In this document: positions 41,853-50,239 of the stretch, piece by piece
Position numbering within the stretch: the first letter of the stretch is position 1
How the letters are laid out: each line of letters starts with the position of its first letter
Origin: Roseburia sp.
Lineage (GTDB): Bacteria; Bacillota; Clostridia; Lachnospirales; Lachnospiraceae
DNA: 50,239 bases
Assembly (NCBI GenBank): GCA_023664685.1
Contig: JAMPFC010000009.1
Span: 1-50,239 of the forward strand
Direction: 5' to 3'
Program-made: the position numbers and the translations under genes
Notes under the pieces: model-generated
Seen by the model: only the letters and a program-made list of their open reading frames with translations
Told to the model about the DNA's origin: nothing
The model's database searches: none

Positions 41853-43157
41853 ATGTCAATCATAATTAAGATGGGACGACCGATTGAATCCGAATCGCAT
41901 TTGAAAAAAGCGATTGATTATGTCATGCAGGAGTGGAAGACAGAAGGACGGGCATACAGTAATAGCGGTATTACGCCAGTAGAGATAAAGGACACCTTTT
42001 TCCTGACTAAAAAAGTATACCCTTCTCATGGAAAAAGGCAGGGATATCACTGGAAGTTTTCCTTTTCCAAAGATGAGATGATTTCCCATGATGAGGCTCT
42101 TGAGTTTATCAGAGAATGGGCGGAAGAATATCTGGGGGAAGAGTATGACTTTGTTGTAGCAGAACATAGTGACCGGGAATTAACCCATATGCATCTTATT
42201 TTTAATTCTGTCCGGCGGGGCGGTGGAAAGTACCATTATGGAAAAGATGAGTGGGATAAAGTGATAAAACCACTGACAAACCGTATATGTGACAAGTATC
42301 ATACCGGGCATGTCAAAGAAAAAGATAAGGATTTGGACTATGCTCCGGAAAGGAACTGGAAAGCAGAGGTGGAAGAAGCGATAGATGAATGCATCAAAGC
42401 CAGTAAGTCTTATTCGGATTTTAAGATTCGGCTGCAACGTGATTTTCACTATTCTCTTCGGGAGGGGGTATCGAAAGATTATGGCGTGTACCTGTCACTA
42501 AAACCGCCGGGGAAAGCAAAAGCAATACGATCATACAGACTGTCTCCCGGATATATGCCGGAAGATATTGAGCGGAAAATCACGGAAAGCTTTTTAAAGG
42601 AGATTCCAGAGACAGTCAGGATAAATCTGGAACGGAAAGAGAACACGAAAGCCCTCTTTTGTGTGATATTCCGTCAGGAGAAGGAGCTTTTACGGAGTGG
42701 GTATTTTCGTCAGAGACACATTCCATATAAAGACCTTTCTGCATATCAGCAATACTTTGTGAGGAGAATGTTGTCGGCAAGAAGATTATATCATCGAACC
42801 GGGACAACATTGAAAGGTCATGAGCAGAGTGTCCGTGCGATTCACAGTATGATGCATGAGGTTGGGGAACTGTATAAATATAATATCCGGACAGAACATA
42901 GGTTATCGGAAGAAATATTTGAACTGAAGAAACAGATTACCTTTACAGAACACCGTCTTTCCGAAGGCAAGATACCGCCAGAGCAGGAAGCAGATGTGTC
43001 AAACCAAGTGAAGACATGGAAAAAGGAGCTGACAGACTTAAAAAGACTGGAGAAACAGAAAATTCCGGAAGATTATAAAAAAGAAATGCCAGAACCAGAA
43101 CAAAGAGAATCACTGACTGTTAGAAAGGAGAAAACACATGACGGACGAACAAAGTAA
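41853..43157 (+). CDS. MOBP-type relaxase
   Basis: DNA relaxase of 434 residues that nicks oriT and pilots the strand into the recipient. ATG 41853 follows AAAGGAGG. The N-terminal domain has the HUH-like motif in VAEHSDRELTHMHLIFNSV, corresponding to the HxDxxHxH region of MOBP enzymes. The catalytic Tyr is probably Tyr25 in AIDYVMQ, or nearby. The C-terminal third is helical and coiled-coil-like (about 330-420). It overlaps the next gene by 20 bp. Its neighbours mobC and PcfB/VirD4 complete a relaxosome and coupling set. Confidence 0.88.
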   Translation: MSIIIKMGRPIESESHLKKAIDYVMQEWKTEGRAYSNSGITPVEIKDTFFLTKKVYPSHGKRQGYHWKFSFSKDEMISHDEALEFIREWAEEYLGEEYDFVVAEHSDRELTHMHLIFNSVRRGGGKYHYGKDEWDKVIKPLTNRICDKYHTGHVKEKDKDLDYAPERNWKAEVEEAIDECIKASKSYSDFKIRLQRDFHYSLREGVSKDYGVYLSLKPPGKAKAIRSYRLSPGYMPEDIERKITESFLKEIPETVRINLERKENTKALFCVIFRQEKELLRSGYFRQRHIPYKDLSAYQQYFVRRMLSARRLYHRTGTTLKGHEQSVRAIHSMMHEVGELYKYNIRTEHRLSEEIFELKKQITFTEHRLSEGKIPPEQEADVSNQVKTWKKELTDLKRLEKQKIPEDYKKEMPEPEQRESLTVRKEKTHDGRTK

Positions 43158-44016
43158 AACTTATTTCCAGTTGGCAGAAAAATACCGGACTGAAAAGGGG
43201 AGCATTGATTCCCTCTTTTTATGTCTGGGAATATTTTATTGTATGCCATTGGAACAGATCGAGCGTTATATGACGGAAACAAAAAGCATTTATAAGCGTG
43301 ACTTGATAAGATTGTGTCTGCTTTTAGATATTCCGCCGGATGAAGTGCTAGAAAAACTGCCGGAGCATCCGGAAGAGTTTATAAACTCCCAGCTAGTGAA
43401 AAAGCAGCAGGAAAAGTTTAAGGAGTTGGAAGAAAAGAGCCGGAAACTGGCAGAACAGAACACTTCGGATGGAGAGGAGCTTGCTCTGTTTAAAGAAGAA
43501 AATGCATATCTGAAAAAGGAAGTTGCACGTCTGGAGAAAAACCATCAGGCGTATGTTACCGAAACAAAATCTATGCTAGAGGAATCCGGACAACTCCAAG
43601 TTAAGGCAGAAAAGGAACTAGAGGAGATAAGAGAAAAGTTTTCAGAGGCGGAGGAAATGAATAATAAGCTTGAAATGCAAAATGAATCCTTGCAGAAATC
43701 TGTAGATTTGCTGACGAGGGAAAGAGATGCCCTGCAGAACGAAACCCAGATCCAGAATGATAAAGGAAGCAGGAGAAAAAAGAAATCCGATTATAGCATT
43801 TTGAGGAAAAAAATACTCAATGGCGGGACATTTACCCCATTGCAGTTAGAAAAACTAGATAAGGCGGTAAAGCTGCGGATGCCGGAAGAAGAAATTTTAA
43901 CATTTGCTTCCCCGGACATTTCTCCGGCACAGATGGAAAAATATATATCATGGTGGAAACCAGATAAAACAGAAAAAAGACTGTTTGGCAAAAGGAATAT
44001 AAATAAAAGAAAGTGA
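43138..44016 (+). CDS. coiled-coil protein of the mobilisation cluster
   Basis: Protein of 292 residues. The N-terminal helical domain (about 1-80) contains YCMPLEQIERYMTETKSIYK and LCLLLDIPPDEVLEKL. A long coiled coil spans about 90-200. The C-terminal basic domain (210-292) contains LRKKILNGGTFTPLQLEKLDKAVKLRMPEEEI. No membrane segment. It may bridge the relaxosome and the coupling protein by position. I do not recognise a named family. Confidence 0.55.
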   Translation: MTDEQSKTYFQLAEKYRTEKGSIDSLFLCLGIFYCMPLEQIERYMTETKSIYKRDLIRLCLLLDIPPDEVLEKLPEHPEEFINSQLVKKQQEKFKELEEKSRKLAEQNTSDGEELALFKEENAYLKKEVARLEKNHQAYVTETKSMLEESGQLQVKAEKELEEIREKFSEAEEMNNKLEMQNESLQKSVDLLTRERDALQNETQIQNDKGSRRKKKSDYSILRKKILNGGTFTPLQLEKLDKAVKLRMPEEEILTFASPDISPAQMEKYISWWKPDKTEKRLFGKRNINKRK

Positions 44017-44026
44017 GGATTAGCAT

Positions 44027-45457
44027 ATGAGTGAAGAAGTACAAACTATGGTACAAGTATTGGAACTGACTGGAAGGGGATTATCCGGAGTAATGAAGGG
44101 AATCCGTCTATCTGCAAAGGGAGCATCAAAAGGGGCGGAGCTGATAGATTTGAAATGGATGCAGCTGAAGATGAAACTCCATTATGCCAGTACCGGAACA
44201 CACGATACAATGCTGCTGAAGGATTTGGAAAAACTTACAGGCGGTCAGTATGATATACTGAATATCCCATTTGAGGATGAAAAGTCTTTAATCGGCTTTT
44301 ATGACAGGTTAAAAAAGGTAAGCGTTTCCTTTGCAGAACTGCCGGACTTAAATCTAGGCGACGGATATACCCAGATTGCTTATAATCCGCAGGACGCTGC
44401 CCGCATAAAAACGGTTGTGGAATATTATAAAGATAAACTGGAGGTGGAAGCAGCTGAAATCAGTCTGGAGCAGTATGAGAGAATGGGAGACGAAAAAGCA
44501 AGAGCAGTATTAAATGAACTAGCCGAAAAAGGATATCAGCAGGAAACGCAAATAAACCTTTTGCAGAAGATACGTGAACGCAACAAAGATAATAATTATG
44601 TTCCTATCAGTATTGATATTGAAACATTACTGAAAAAAGAGGATGCAGATAGTTATATCTGTTATGTGCCGGGAACAAAACATAAGCAGACGGTAACAAT
44701 AAAAAAGGAAGACTGTCTGTTGTTTGATGACAGGAAGGTTATTTATACCCACTTACGGAAAGATGATCCGGCAACCAAGAACATTAAGGGAAATTACAAT
44801 AAAGTAGTTGCTAAGTACAAGAAAATGTCAGAAAGGACAAGGCTAGATGATATGGAGATTTTGCCGGATTTTACGAAGGGGCAGGATCAGACGGGTTCTG
44901 CCCCGGAACATGAGCCATTACCCTTTGGCAACAGAAGTGATGCTAGGGGTATTTCTGAAATGGAAGATTTGGAGAAGACATTATTGCAACGTCCTAAAAA
45001 CCAGTCAGAAGAAAAGGTTTATAAAGCATTATCAAATGAACATGTTAAGGGAAAGGCAGGCAGTCCAGATTATCTTCCAGTTACCATCAATCTGGAGAAA
45101 CAACTCGTGGCAGAAAGCCCGAACTTGTATATTGCCAAAATTCCGGATGAGGGAACTCCGGAACTAGGGGAGGAAACAACCCGCCTAATTTCCATTCCGA
45201 AGGAAGATGCAGTAATCAGTAAAGATGGCAGACAAGCACAGATTTTTCTTGATAAGAAAGGAAAAACAGAAGTTTCTCTTCATGATGTGAAAAGCGGAGG
45301 AAGGAAGTCTGACGTTTTGATGAGCAATGAGGAAATTGCTAAAACTTTTGCCGGAAAGAATCCGGGCATTGAAGAAAATAAAACGATGCATAAAAGTCTG
45401 GAGCTGATAAAAGGGAAAGTTTTAAAGAATCCAACGCAAGGAGGGAAAGTGATATGA
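44027..45457 (+). CDS. PcfB-like (DUF3801) protein with duplicated module
   Basis: Protein of 476 residues. The first 150 residues resemble DUF3801/PcfB, the relaxosome-to-VirD4 adaptor: VLELTGRGLSGVMKGI near the start, then KDLEKLTGGQYDILNIPFEDEKSL and a final FAELPDLN segment. The remainder is unusual. A module of about 60 residues occurs twice, once near 190-250 (YVPISIDIETLLKK, VTIKKEDCLLFDDRKVIYTHL) and again near 348-420 (YLPVTINLEKQLVA, ISIPKEDAVISKDGRQAQIFL). It overlaps the virD4 gene by four bases, consistent with an adaptor role. Confidence 0.68.
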   Translation: MSEEVQTMVQVLELTGRGLSGVMKGIRLSAKGASKGAELIDLKWMQLKMKLHYASTGTHDTMLLKDLEKLTGGQYDILNIPFEDEKSLIGFYDRLKKVSVSFAELPDLNLGDGYTQIAYNPQDAARIKTVVEYYKDKLEVEAAEISLEQYERMGDEKARAVLNELAEKGYQQETQINLLQKIRERNKDNNYVPISIDIETLLKKEDADSYICYVPGTKHKQTVTIKKEDCLLFDDRKVIYTHLRKDDPATKNIKGNYNKVVAKYKKMSERTRLDDMEILPDFTKGQDQTGSAPEHEPLPFGNRSDARGISEMEDLEKTLLQRPKNQSEEKVYKALSNEHVKGKAGSPDYLPVTINLEKQLVAESPNLYIAKIPDEGTPELGEETTRLISIPKEDAVISKDGRQAQIFLDKKGKTEVSLHDVKSGGRKSDVLMSNEEIAKTFAGKNPGIEENKTMHKSLELIKGKVLKNPTQGGKVI

Positions 45458-47670
45458 GTAACGTAGTAAGGAGCATTACAGATATCAGGAAGTTAAGGCT
45501 ACGGAATTTTCTAATTATCTGTTTTGTTTTTCTTCCGGCATGGCTATATATGACTTACTGTGCCAGTGGATTATTTATGAGTGATGTTAAACTGGATAAC
45601 ATAAGTGTACTATATGAATGGTGTTTAAAACATCCCATGCAGTGTTATAACGAAAAGAGCATAGGAATAGTGCTTTCGGCATTACTGTTATGGGTAATTT
45701 TTGTCTTTACGCAATATGTAAAAATGAACAATACGCTTATGCATGGACAAGAATATGGCTCTGCTAAATGGGGAAGCATCCCGGCTTTTAACGCAAAATA
45801 TGGAACGGAGAAAGAGGAAGATAACAAAATACTGTCCAGAAATATACGTTTCCGGTATGATGAATCAACACTCCGGAATGGTAATATATTTGTGGTTGGC
45901 GGTTCAGGGGCAGGGAAGACTTCCTTTTTTCTTACGCCAAATCTATTACAGTGCCACGGTTCCAATGTATATACTGATCCAAAAGGAAGTGTGTTAGAAG
46001 AGCTTGGGACATTTCTGGAGAAGCAGAAAGATACGATTGTCTGTGTCATTAATCTTTGTGAAATGGAAAAGAGCATGCATATCAATCCGTTTTTGTTTTT
46101 ACGAACCCAGATGGATGTCAGTAAGCTGATTTCCAATCTGATCCAGAATACAAACAGTGAAAATATTCAAAATTCCACTGCCGATCCATTTTGGGAAAAA
46201 GCAGAAATCGTATTTTTGGAGAGTCTTTTCTTTTATGTCTGGTTACAGTGTCCACAGACGTTTGTTAATGAAAAAGGAAAGACTATCCGTCTGGAAAAAA
46301 ATATGAGTTCAGTATTATATCTGCTAGAGGAGGCGGAGATAAAATCCGCAGATGTACCTACCGGACTGGATAGACGGATGTCAGCGTTGGAGACGGAGCA
46401 GCCCGACCATCCGGCAGTTAAATCTTATAAGAGGTTCCGGAGCGGAGCTGCTGATACGAAACGGAGCGTTCTTATGACAGTCAATGCAAGAATGCAGCCT
46501 TTTGATAATCCGGAACTCTTGGATATTTTTTCTGGAAATGATATTCCATTGAATGAAGTCGGAATAGGAAAAGATGGTGATGGGAAGACAAAAATAAATT
46601 TATTTATCGTGATTCCGGATAATGACACTACTTACAATTTTGTTCCGGGAATGATTTATACACTGTTACTGGAAGATTTATATTATCGGGCGAGGTTGTA
46701 TGGCGGGCGGCTCCCAATTGATGTCGGGTTTTGGCTGGATGAGTTTGCAAATACAAAAATGCCGGCAAATTTTGATAAAGTTCTTGCCACTTGTCGAAGT
46801 CGTGGTATTTATTGTGTTCCCATGCTCCAGTCCCTTGCACAGATAAAACAACTATTTAAAGACGGTGCGTGGGAAGGCGTGGTAGGAAACTGCGATACTT
46901 TTATTTATCTTGGAGGAAACGAACAAAGTACCTTTGAATATATCACGAAACTTTTGGGAAAATGGACGATTGACAAAAAAACAAGCGGGGAAAGCAGAGG
47001 TACATCTGGTTCGTACAGTGAAAATATGGATGTGCTTGGTCGTGAACTGATGATGGAATATGAGGTAAGACTTCTTCCACAGGATGAGTGTATTATATTT
47101 GTTCGCGGCGAAGAACCGCTCCGGGACAAAAAATGGTTTCCGTGGGAATATGAGGAATATAAAAAGGCAAAATCTCTTGGAGTTTATCAAAAGCCAGATG
47201 CCGATCAGTCTGCTGATGAGGAAATTTGCAGAATTTTAAATGATGAAAGCATGGACTATTTGAAGAAACTCACAGAGAAAGGGGAAAATATAGATATTTA
47301 TAGTATTGATGCTCTGGAATTTATGAAAATGGACTTGGTTCAGTTAGAAAGACAACTGGCTCATGGTTCAAGAATAATCGAACAAGATATATCTCTGGAA
47401 CACCTTCAGGAAATTTGTTTGCGGGAAAAGGAAGAAGCGAGGCAACAACTGTACCATGAGTTTTTACAAAATTATGACAGTATGACGTTGTTTGAAATAT
47501 ATTCTTCTGATTTTATCAGTACTACAAGGAAGGATGTGATACAGGAATTGAGACAACACCAGATACCAGAGACAGACATAAAACTTATTATTCATCCAGA
47601 TTATACGGAAGAGGAAATTTTACAAAAGAAAAATGCATATCTTACGTTTCAAGAGTTGTCTCCGGTATAG
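45454..47670 (+). CDS. VirD4/TraG-type coupling protein
   Basis: Hexameric coupling ATPase of 738 residues that links the relaxosome to the channel. Two N-terminal membrane helices (about 18-42 and 68-90) precede the motor. Walker A is VVGGSGAGKTSFFLTP near 150, followed by YTDPKGSVLEELG. Walker B is VGFWLDEFANTK near 428. TCRSRGIYCVPMLQSLAQIKQLF is typical of TraG/VirD4. The C-terminal 170 residues are an acidic helical extension. The order pcfB-virD4 matches PcfB/PcfC pairs. Confidence 0.95.
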   Translation: MSNVVRSITDIRKLRLRNFLIICFVFLPAWLYMTYCASGLFMSDVKLDNISVLYEWCLKHPMQCYNEKSIGIVLSALLLWVIFVFTQYVKMNNTLMHGQEYGSAKWGSIPAFNAKYGTEKEEDNKILSRNIRFRYDESTLRNGNIFVVGGSGAGKTSFFLTPNLLQCHGSNVYTDPKGSVLEELGTFLEKQKDTIVCVINLCEMEKSMHINPFLFLRTQMDVSKLISNLIQNTNSENIQNSTADPFWEKAEIVFLESLFFYVWLQCPQTFVNEKGKTIRLEKNMSSVLYLLEEAEIKSADVPTGLDRRMSALETEQPDHPAVKSYKRFRSGAADTKRSVLMTVNARMQPFDNPELLDIFSGNDIPLNEVGIGKDGDGKTKINLFIVIPDNDTTYNFVPGMIYTLLLEDLYYRARLYGGRLPIDVGFWLDEFANTKMPANFDKVLATCRSRGIYCVPMLQSLAQIKQLFKDGAWEGVVGNCDTFIYLGGNEQSTFEYITKLLGKWTIDKKTSGESRGTSGSYSENMDVLGRELMMEYEVRLLPQDECIIFVRGEEPLRDKKWFPWEYEEYKKAKSLGVYQKPDADQSADEEICRILNDESMDYLKKLTEKGENIDIYSIDALEFMKMDLVQLERQLAHGSRIIEQDISLEHLQEICLREKEEARQQLYHEFLQNYDSMTLFEIYSSDFISTTRKDVIQELRQHQIPETDIKLIIHPDYTEEEILQKKNAYLTFQELSPV

Positions 47671-47752
47671 GATTGATGTTTCTATGCCGGGGCAGTTTTC
47701 CCAAACAGAGAGAAGGGAAAACAAGAATTTTGTTGAAAAAAATCTGTTTTTG

Positions 47753-47782
47753 TTGCGGTACTTAAAATGTGTGTGGTATACT
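47753..47782 (+). promoter_or_regulatory. candidate promoter of the IS30-like transposase
   Basis: TTGCGG (47753-47758) and TATACT (47777-47782) are 18 bp apart, 75 bp before the start. A GTTTTCCC/GGGAAAAC hairpin (47695-47722) lies upstream and may end the virD4 transcript, though without a T-run. Confidence 0.5.
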
Positions 47783-47856
47783 CTTAAAAAATGTGGACAC
47801 AATATGAGATTAGAAAGTTTATATGTGAATTTTTAGAGTAAGAAAAGGAGCGTAAG

Positions 47857-48897
47857 ATGAAAGGGTATCGACAACTTAAATATGAAGACCGCCTTATTTT
47901 TGAAAAGATGTTAAGAGCCGGAATTAAAAAAGGCGAGATAGCAAAGCGGTTACATATTCATAAAAATACGGTAACAAATGAAATCAAGCGGGGACGTTAT
48001 CTTCATCGGAATACCGATTATACGGAAGAGTATCGTTATTCTGCTGAACTTGCAGAGAAACATTATCAGGAAAATGTTAAAATGCGAGGGACGCAGTTGA
48101 AAATAGCGAATGATTATGAGTATGCAGAGTATATTGAAAATCGGATAGCGGAGGATGATTTCTCCCCTTCGGCAGTTTTGGGAGAATTAGAGGCAACCGG
48201 GCGGGATAAGGAGTACAAAACGAAAATATGTGTTACTACATTATACAGTTACATTGATAAGGGGGTGTTTTTCAAGCTGACAAATAAAGACCTTCCGGTT
48301 AAGGGCAAAAGAAAACGGAAGTATCATAAAGTAAAACGCCAGAAAAGAGCAAGTGCGGGAAAAAGCATAACTGAACGTCCGGCGGAGGCAGAAGATCGGG
48401 GAGAGTTTGGACACTGGGAAATGGATACTGTTATCGGAAAGCAGGAAGTGAGTAAAAATGCACTCCTTGTCCTGACGGAACGGAAGACAAGAAAAGAGAT
48501 TCTTTTTAAACTGCCAACCCATGAAGCTAAAGAGGTCGTAAAGAAACTGGATTTTTTGGAAATGGTTTGGAAAGATAAGTTTTCCAAAGTATTTAAAAGC
48601 ATTACAGTAGATAATGGCAGTGAGTTCGCTTATAATGAAGAAATGGAGACATCTATTTTCGGCGGTAAGCGAACAAACATTTTTTATTGTCATGCATACA
48701 GTAGTTGGGAACGTGGCTCGAATGAGAACCAGAACAAACTGGTAAGACGAAAGATTCCTAAAGGGAGTAACTTTGATAACAAGACTGCCGAGGACATATC
48801 TAATATTGAGGATTGGATAAACCGCTATCCCAGAAAGATATTTGGTTTCCATACTTCGGCAGAGTTGTTTGAGAAAGAAGTTGCTATGATTACATAA
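47857..48897 (+). CDS. IS30-family DDE transposase
   Basis: Intact transposase of 346 residues behind AAAAGGAGCG. The N-terminal HTH (residues 5-45) contains EIAKRLHIHKNTVTNEIKRG. The catalytic core has Asp190 in FGHWEMDTVIG, Asp252 in ITVDNGSEFAY and Glu285 in SSWERGSNENQN, giving the D-33-E spacing of IS30. It ends NRYPRKIFGFHTSAELF. Placed at the extreme right of the conjugative gene string, with no other recombinase in the element, it may move the whole element. The alternative is a separate IS that landed there; I could not define its inverted repeats with confidence. Confidence 0.92.
   Translation: MKGYRQLKYEDRLIFEKMLRAGIKKGEIAKRLHIHKNTVTNEIKRGRYLHRNTDYTEEYRYSAELAEKHYQENVKMRGTQLKIANDYEYAEYIENRIAEDDFSPSAVLGELEATGRDKEYKTKICVTTLYSYIDKGVFFKLTNKDLPVKGKRKRKYHKVKRQKRASAGKSITERPAEAEDRGEFGHWEMDTVIGKQEVSKNALLVLTERKTRKEILFKLPTHEAKEVVKKLDFLEMVWKDKFSKVFKSITVDNGSEFAYNEEMETSIFGGKRTNIFYCHAYSSWERGSNENQNKLVRRKIPKGSNFDNKTAEDISNIEDWINRYPRKIFGFHTSAELFEKEVAMIT
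47857..48897 (+). mobile_element. IS30-like transposition module (ends undefined)
   Basis: Coordinates are those of the transposase gene only. Possible ends lie within 47690-47850 and 48950-49043. A partial match (TGTTTTTGT-TGC, inverted near 48970) is too short to accept as a terminal repeat. Confidence 0.4.
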
Positions 48898-48921
48898 AGA
48901 GGGCGGACTATAGGGAATGAA

Positions 48922-48945
48922 AGACTGGCAGTAGGCAGTCTTTTT
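48922..48945 (+). terminator. terminator of the transposase gene
   Basis: AGACTG (48922-48927) pairs with CAGTCT (48936-48941), followed by TTTT. It lies 25 bp after the stop. The remaining intergenic sequence to rpoB holds the right direct repeat and the rpoB promoter. Confidence 0.7.
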
Positions 48946-49043
48946 CTGCTACATGCAATTAGTAAATATGCACAAAAACAACACAACTACACTGTGTAAA
49001 ATGACGAAATGAAAAAATGTCACAAAAAAAGGTTGAAATTTTT

Positions 49044-49059
49044 AGACATGAAAAAAGTG
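49044..49059 (+). repeat. right 16-bp direct repeat next to the rpoB promoter
   Basis: AGACATGAAAAAAGTG, identical to 18552-18567. It ends 11 bp before the -35 box of rpoB. A degenerate relative (ATGAAAAAATGTCAC) lies about 40 bp upstream. Confidence 0.5.
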
Positions 49060-49070
49060 CCAATTTTTTA

Positions 49071-49099
49071 TTGACACTGCTCTACAACTGTGGTAAGAT
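49071..49099 (+). promoter_or_regulatory. rpoB promoter
   Basis: A perfect -35 TTGACA (49071-49076) and -10 TAAGAT (49094-49099) are 17 bp apart, about 95 bp before rpoB. ACTGTGGTAA occurs twice, at 49087-49096 and 49112-49121. Confidence 0.85.
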
Positions 49100-49193
49100 G
49101 GAATATACAGTACTGTGGTAAATTAGGGACAGTAGCCCTACGTAGATTCATTATAACACAGTTCTGTAAAAAAAACAAGGAGTGAAATCATCG

Positions 49194-50239
49194 ATGGAGA
49201 AAAACAGAATACGTCCTGTCAGTGTGGGCAAAGGCGTCAGAATGAGTTACTCAAAGCAAAAAGAAGTATTGGAGATGCCTAACCTGATCGCAGTACAGAC
49301 AGATTCATACAAATGGTTTTTGGAAGAAGGTTTAAATGAAGTTTTTCGTGATATTTCCCCGATTTCCGATTACAATGGTAATCTCAGTCTTGAATTTGTG
49401 AGTTTTGAGCTGTGCAAGGATGATGTGAAATATTCCATAGAGGCGTGCAAGGAGCGTGATGCGACATACGCAGCGCCGCTGAAGGTGAAAGTGAGACTTC
49501 ACAATAAAGAAACAGAAGAGATCAGTGAGCATGACATTTTCATGGGTGATTTACCGCTTATGACAGCGACAGGTACGTTCGTTATCAATGGTGCGGAACG
49601 TGTTATCGTTAGTCAGTTGGTTCGTTCTCCGGGTATTTATTATGGAATCGCACACGATAAGATCGGTAAGGAACTGTATTCTTCGACGGTCATTCCAAAC
49701 CGTGGTGCGTGGCTTGAGTACGAGACGGATTCCAATGATATTTTCTATGTGCGTGTCGACAGGAACCGGAAGGTGCCGATCACGGTGCTGATCCGTGCGC
49801 TTGGCGTTGGGACAAATCAGGAAATTCTGGATCTGTTCGGCGAGGAGCCAAAGATCGTTGCAAGTTTTGCAAAAGATGCCTCCGAGAATTATCAGGATGG
49901 CCTTCTTGAGCTGTACAAAAAGCTCCGTCCGGGTGAACCGCTGTCTGTAGACAGTGCGGAGAACCTCATAAACAGCATGTTTTTTGACGTGAGACGTTAT
50001 GATCTGGCGAAAGTAGGACGTTATAAATTCAATAAAAAACTCGCATTCCGCAACCGCATCACGGGGTTCACTTTGGCAGAAGATGTGGTGGATGTGACGA
50101 CCGGTGAGGTCGTGGCGGAAGCAGGCACTGTGATCTCCGAGGAAAAGGCGACAGAGATCCAGAACACAGCAGTTCCGTATGTAATGATCGAGACCGAGGA
50201 ACGTGTTGTAAAAATACTCTCCAATATGATGGTTGATCT
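49194..50239 (+). CDS. rpoB: RNA polymerase beta subunit (N-terminal part, cut by window end)
   Basis: Essential core RNA polymerase subunit; 348 codons are visible and the frame remains open at the window end. ATG 49194 follows AAGGAGTG. The N-terminus reads [19 protein letters not shown]. Family signatures include [25 protein letters not shown]-type [20 protein letters not shown] and [14 protein letters not shown]. The rifampicin-binding region lies beyond the window. No rplJL genes precede it; the mobile element stands directly upstream. Its promoter core is intact. Confidence 0.98.
   Translation, partial: MEKNRIRPVSVGKGVRMSYSKQKEVLEMPNLIAVQTDSYKWFLEEGLNEVFRDISPISDYNGNLSLEFVSFELCKDDVKYSIEACKERDATYAAPLKVKVRLHNKETEEISEHDIFMGDLPLMTATGTFVINGAERVIVSQLVRSPGIYYGIAHDKIGKELYSSTVIPNRGAWLEYETDSNDIFYVRVDRNRKVPITVLIRALGVGTNQEILDLFGEEPKIVASFAKDASENYQDGLLELYKKLRPGEPLSVDSAENLINSMFFDVRRYDLAKVGRYKFNKKLAFRNRITGFTLAEDVVDVTTGEVVAEAGTVISEEKATEIQNTAVPYVMIETEERVVKILSNMMVD

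Larger units (their letters stand above)
18552..49059 (+). mobile_element. about 30.5-kb integrative conjugative element with plasmid-like functions
   Basis: Bounded provisionally by a 16-bp direct repeat. It contains replication (DUF6017 Rep, SSB), partition (ParM, ParR-like), type IV secretion (VirB1-, B2-, B3-, B4-, B6-like, VirD4), mobilisation (oriT, MobC, MOBP relaxase), surface cargo and a DDE transposase. Nearly all genes run rightward with short gaps or overlaps. No drug resistance gene was seen. The ends are inferred and need an empty-site comparison. Confidence 0.8.

Noticed and set aside
47740-48985. Terminal inverted repeats of a simple IS30 insertion
   Set aside because: The best match (TGTTTTTGT-TGC against an inverted copy near 48970) is short and gapped, so it was not called.
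18552-49059. Tyrosine or serine integrase and excisionase in the element
   Set aside because: I looked through all frames of the element and found no catalytic pattern of either family.
41230-49131. ATTAGGGACA shared by the oriT region and the rpoB leader
   Set aside because: A 10-bp match with different flanks over this distance can occur by chance.

Overview
The window looks like a chromosomal segment of a spore-forming, gut-type Clostridia, most likely a Lachnospiraceae. This is inferred from spore-coat-type and YtvI-like genes, ThyX, TTGACA/TATAAT promoters, strong AGGAGG ribosome binding sites, and the types of conjugation gene present. No species can be named from the sequence alone.

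Positions 1 to about 16.2 kb are ordinary chromosome. metK and a DAHP synthase gene are on the minus strand, the latter with a leader that looks like an attenuator. On the plus strand follow a sensor kinase/response regulator pair, a YtvI-like membrane protein, a CotS-like protein, a PEGA lipoprotein, phosphoglucomutase plus glycogen branching enzyme, thyX and a lysophospholipase-like hydrolase. A minus-strand DUF885 lipoprotein ends this block. From 16.2 to 18.55 kb is a decayed, more AT-rich junction. It holds a roughly 172-bp structured palindrome, remains of a DUF4143-type ATPase, a multi-pass membrane protein and two related palindromes.

About 18.55 to 49.06 kb is a roughly 30.5-kb integrative conjugative element (ICE) with almost all genes on the plus strand. 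In order it carries an IS30-like stand-alone HTH protein, SSB, a sigma-like regulator, an actin-like ParM, a repeat array, a DUF6017-type replication protein, a small ParR-like protein, an RHH regulator, and secreted cargo (a transglutaminase-like protein, a 1488-residue adhesin and its class B sortase). Then come RadC, a type IV secretion set (VirB2-, VirB6-, VirB3-, VirB4- and VirB1-like), a large ArdC fusion, a candidate oriT with a second array of the same repeats, MobC, a MOBP-type relaxase, a PcfB-like protein and the VirD4 coupling ATPase. Last is an intact IS30-family DDE transposase. I see no tyrosine or serine recombinase, so the DDE enzyme is the only visible candidate for moving the element. 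A 16-bp sequence is repeated directly at both edges, and the right copy ends 11 bp before the -35 box of the rpoB promoter.

The window closes with the first third of rpoB. The main novelty is the combination of IS30-type transposase, plasmid-like replication and ParM-type partition, and MOBP conjugation, together with TTACGGAA repeats shared by the rep/par locus and the oriT/mob locus 19.5 kb away. It resembles the logic of the TnGBS elements, but with a different transposase family and a different partition system.
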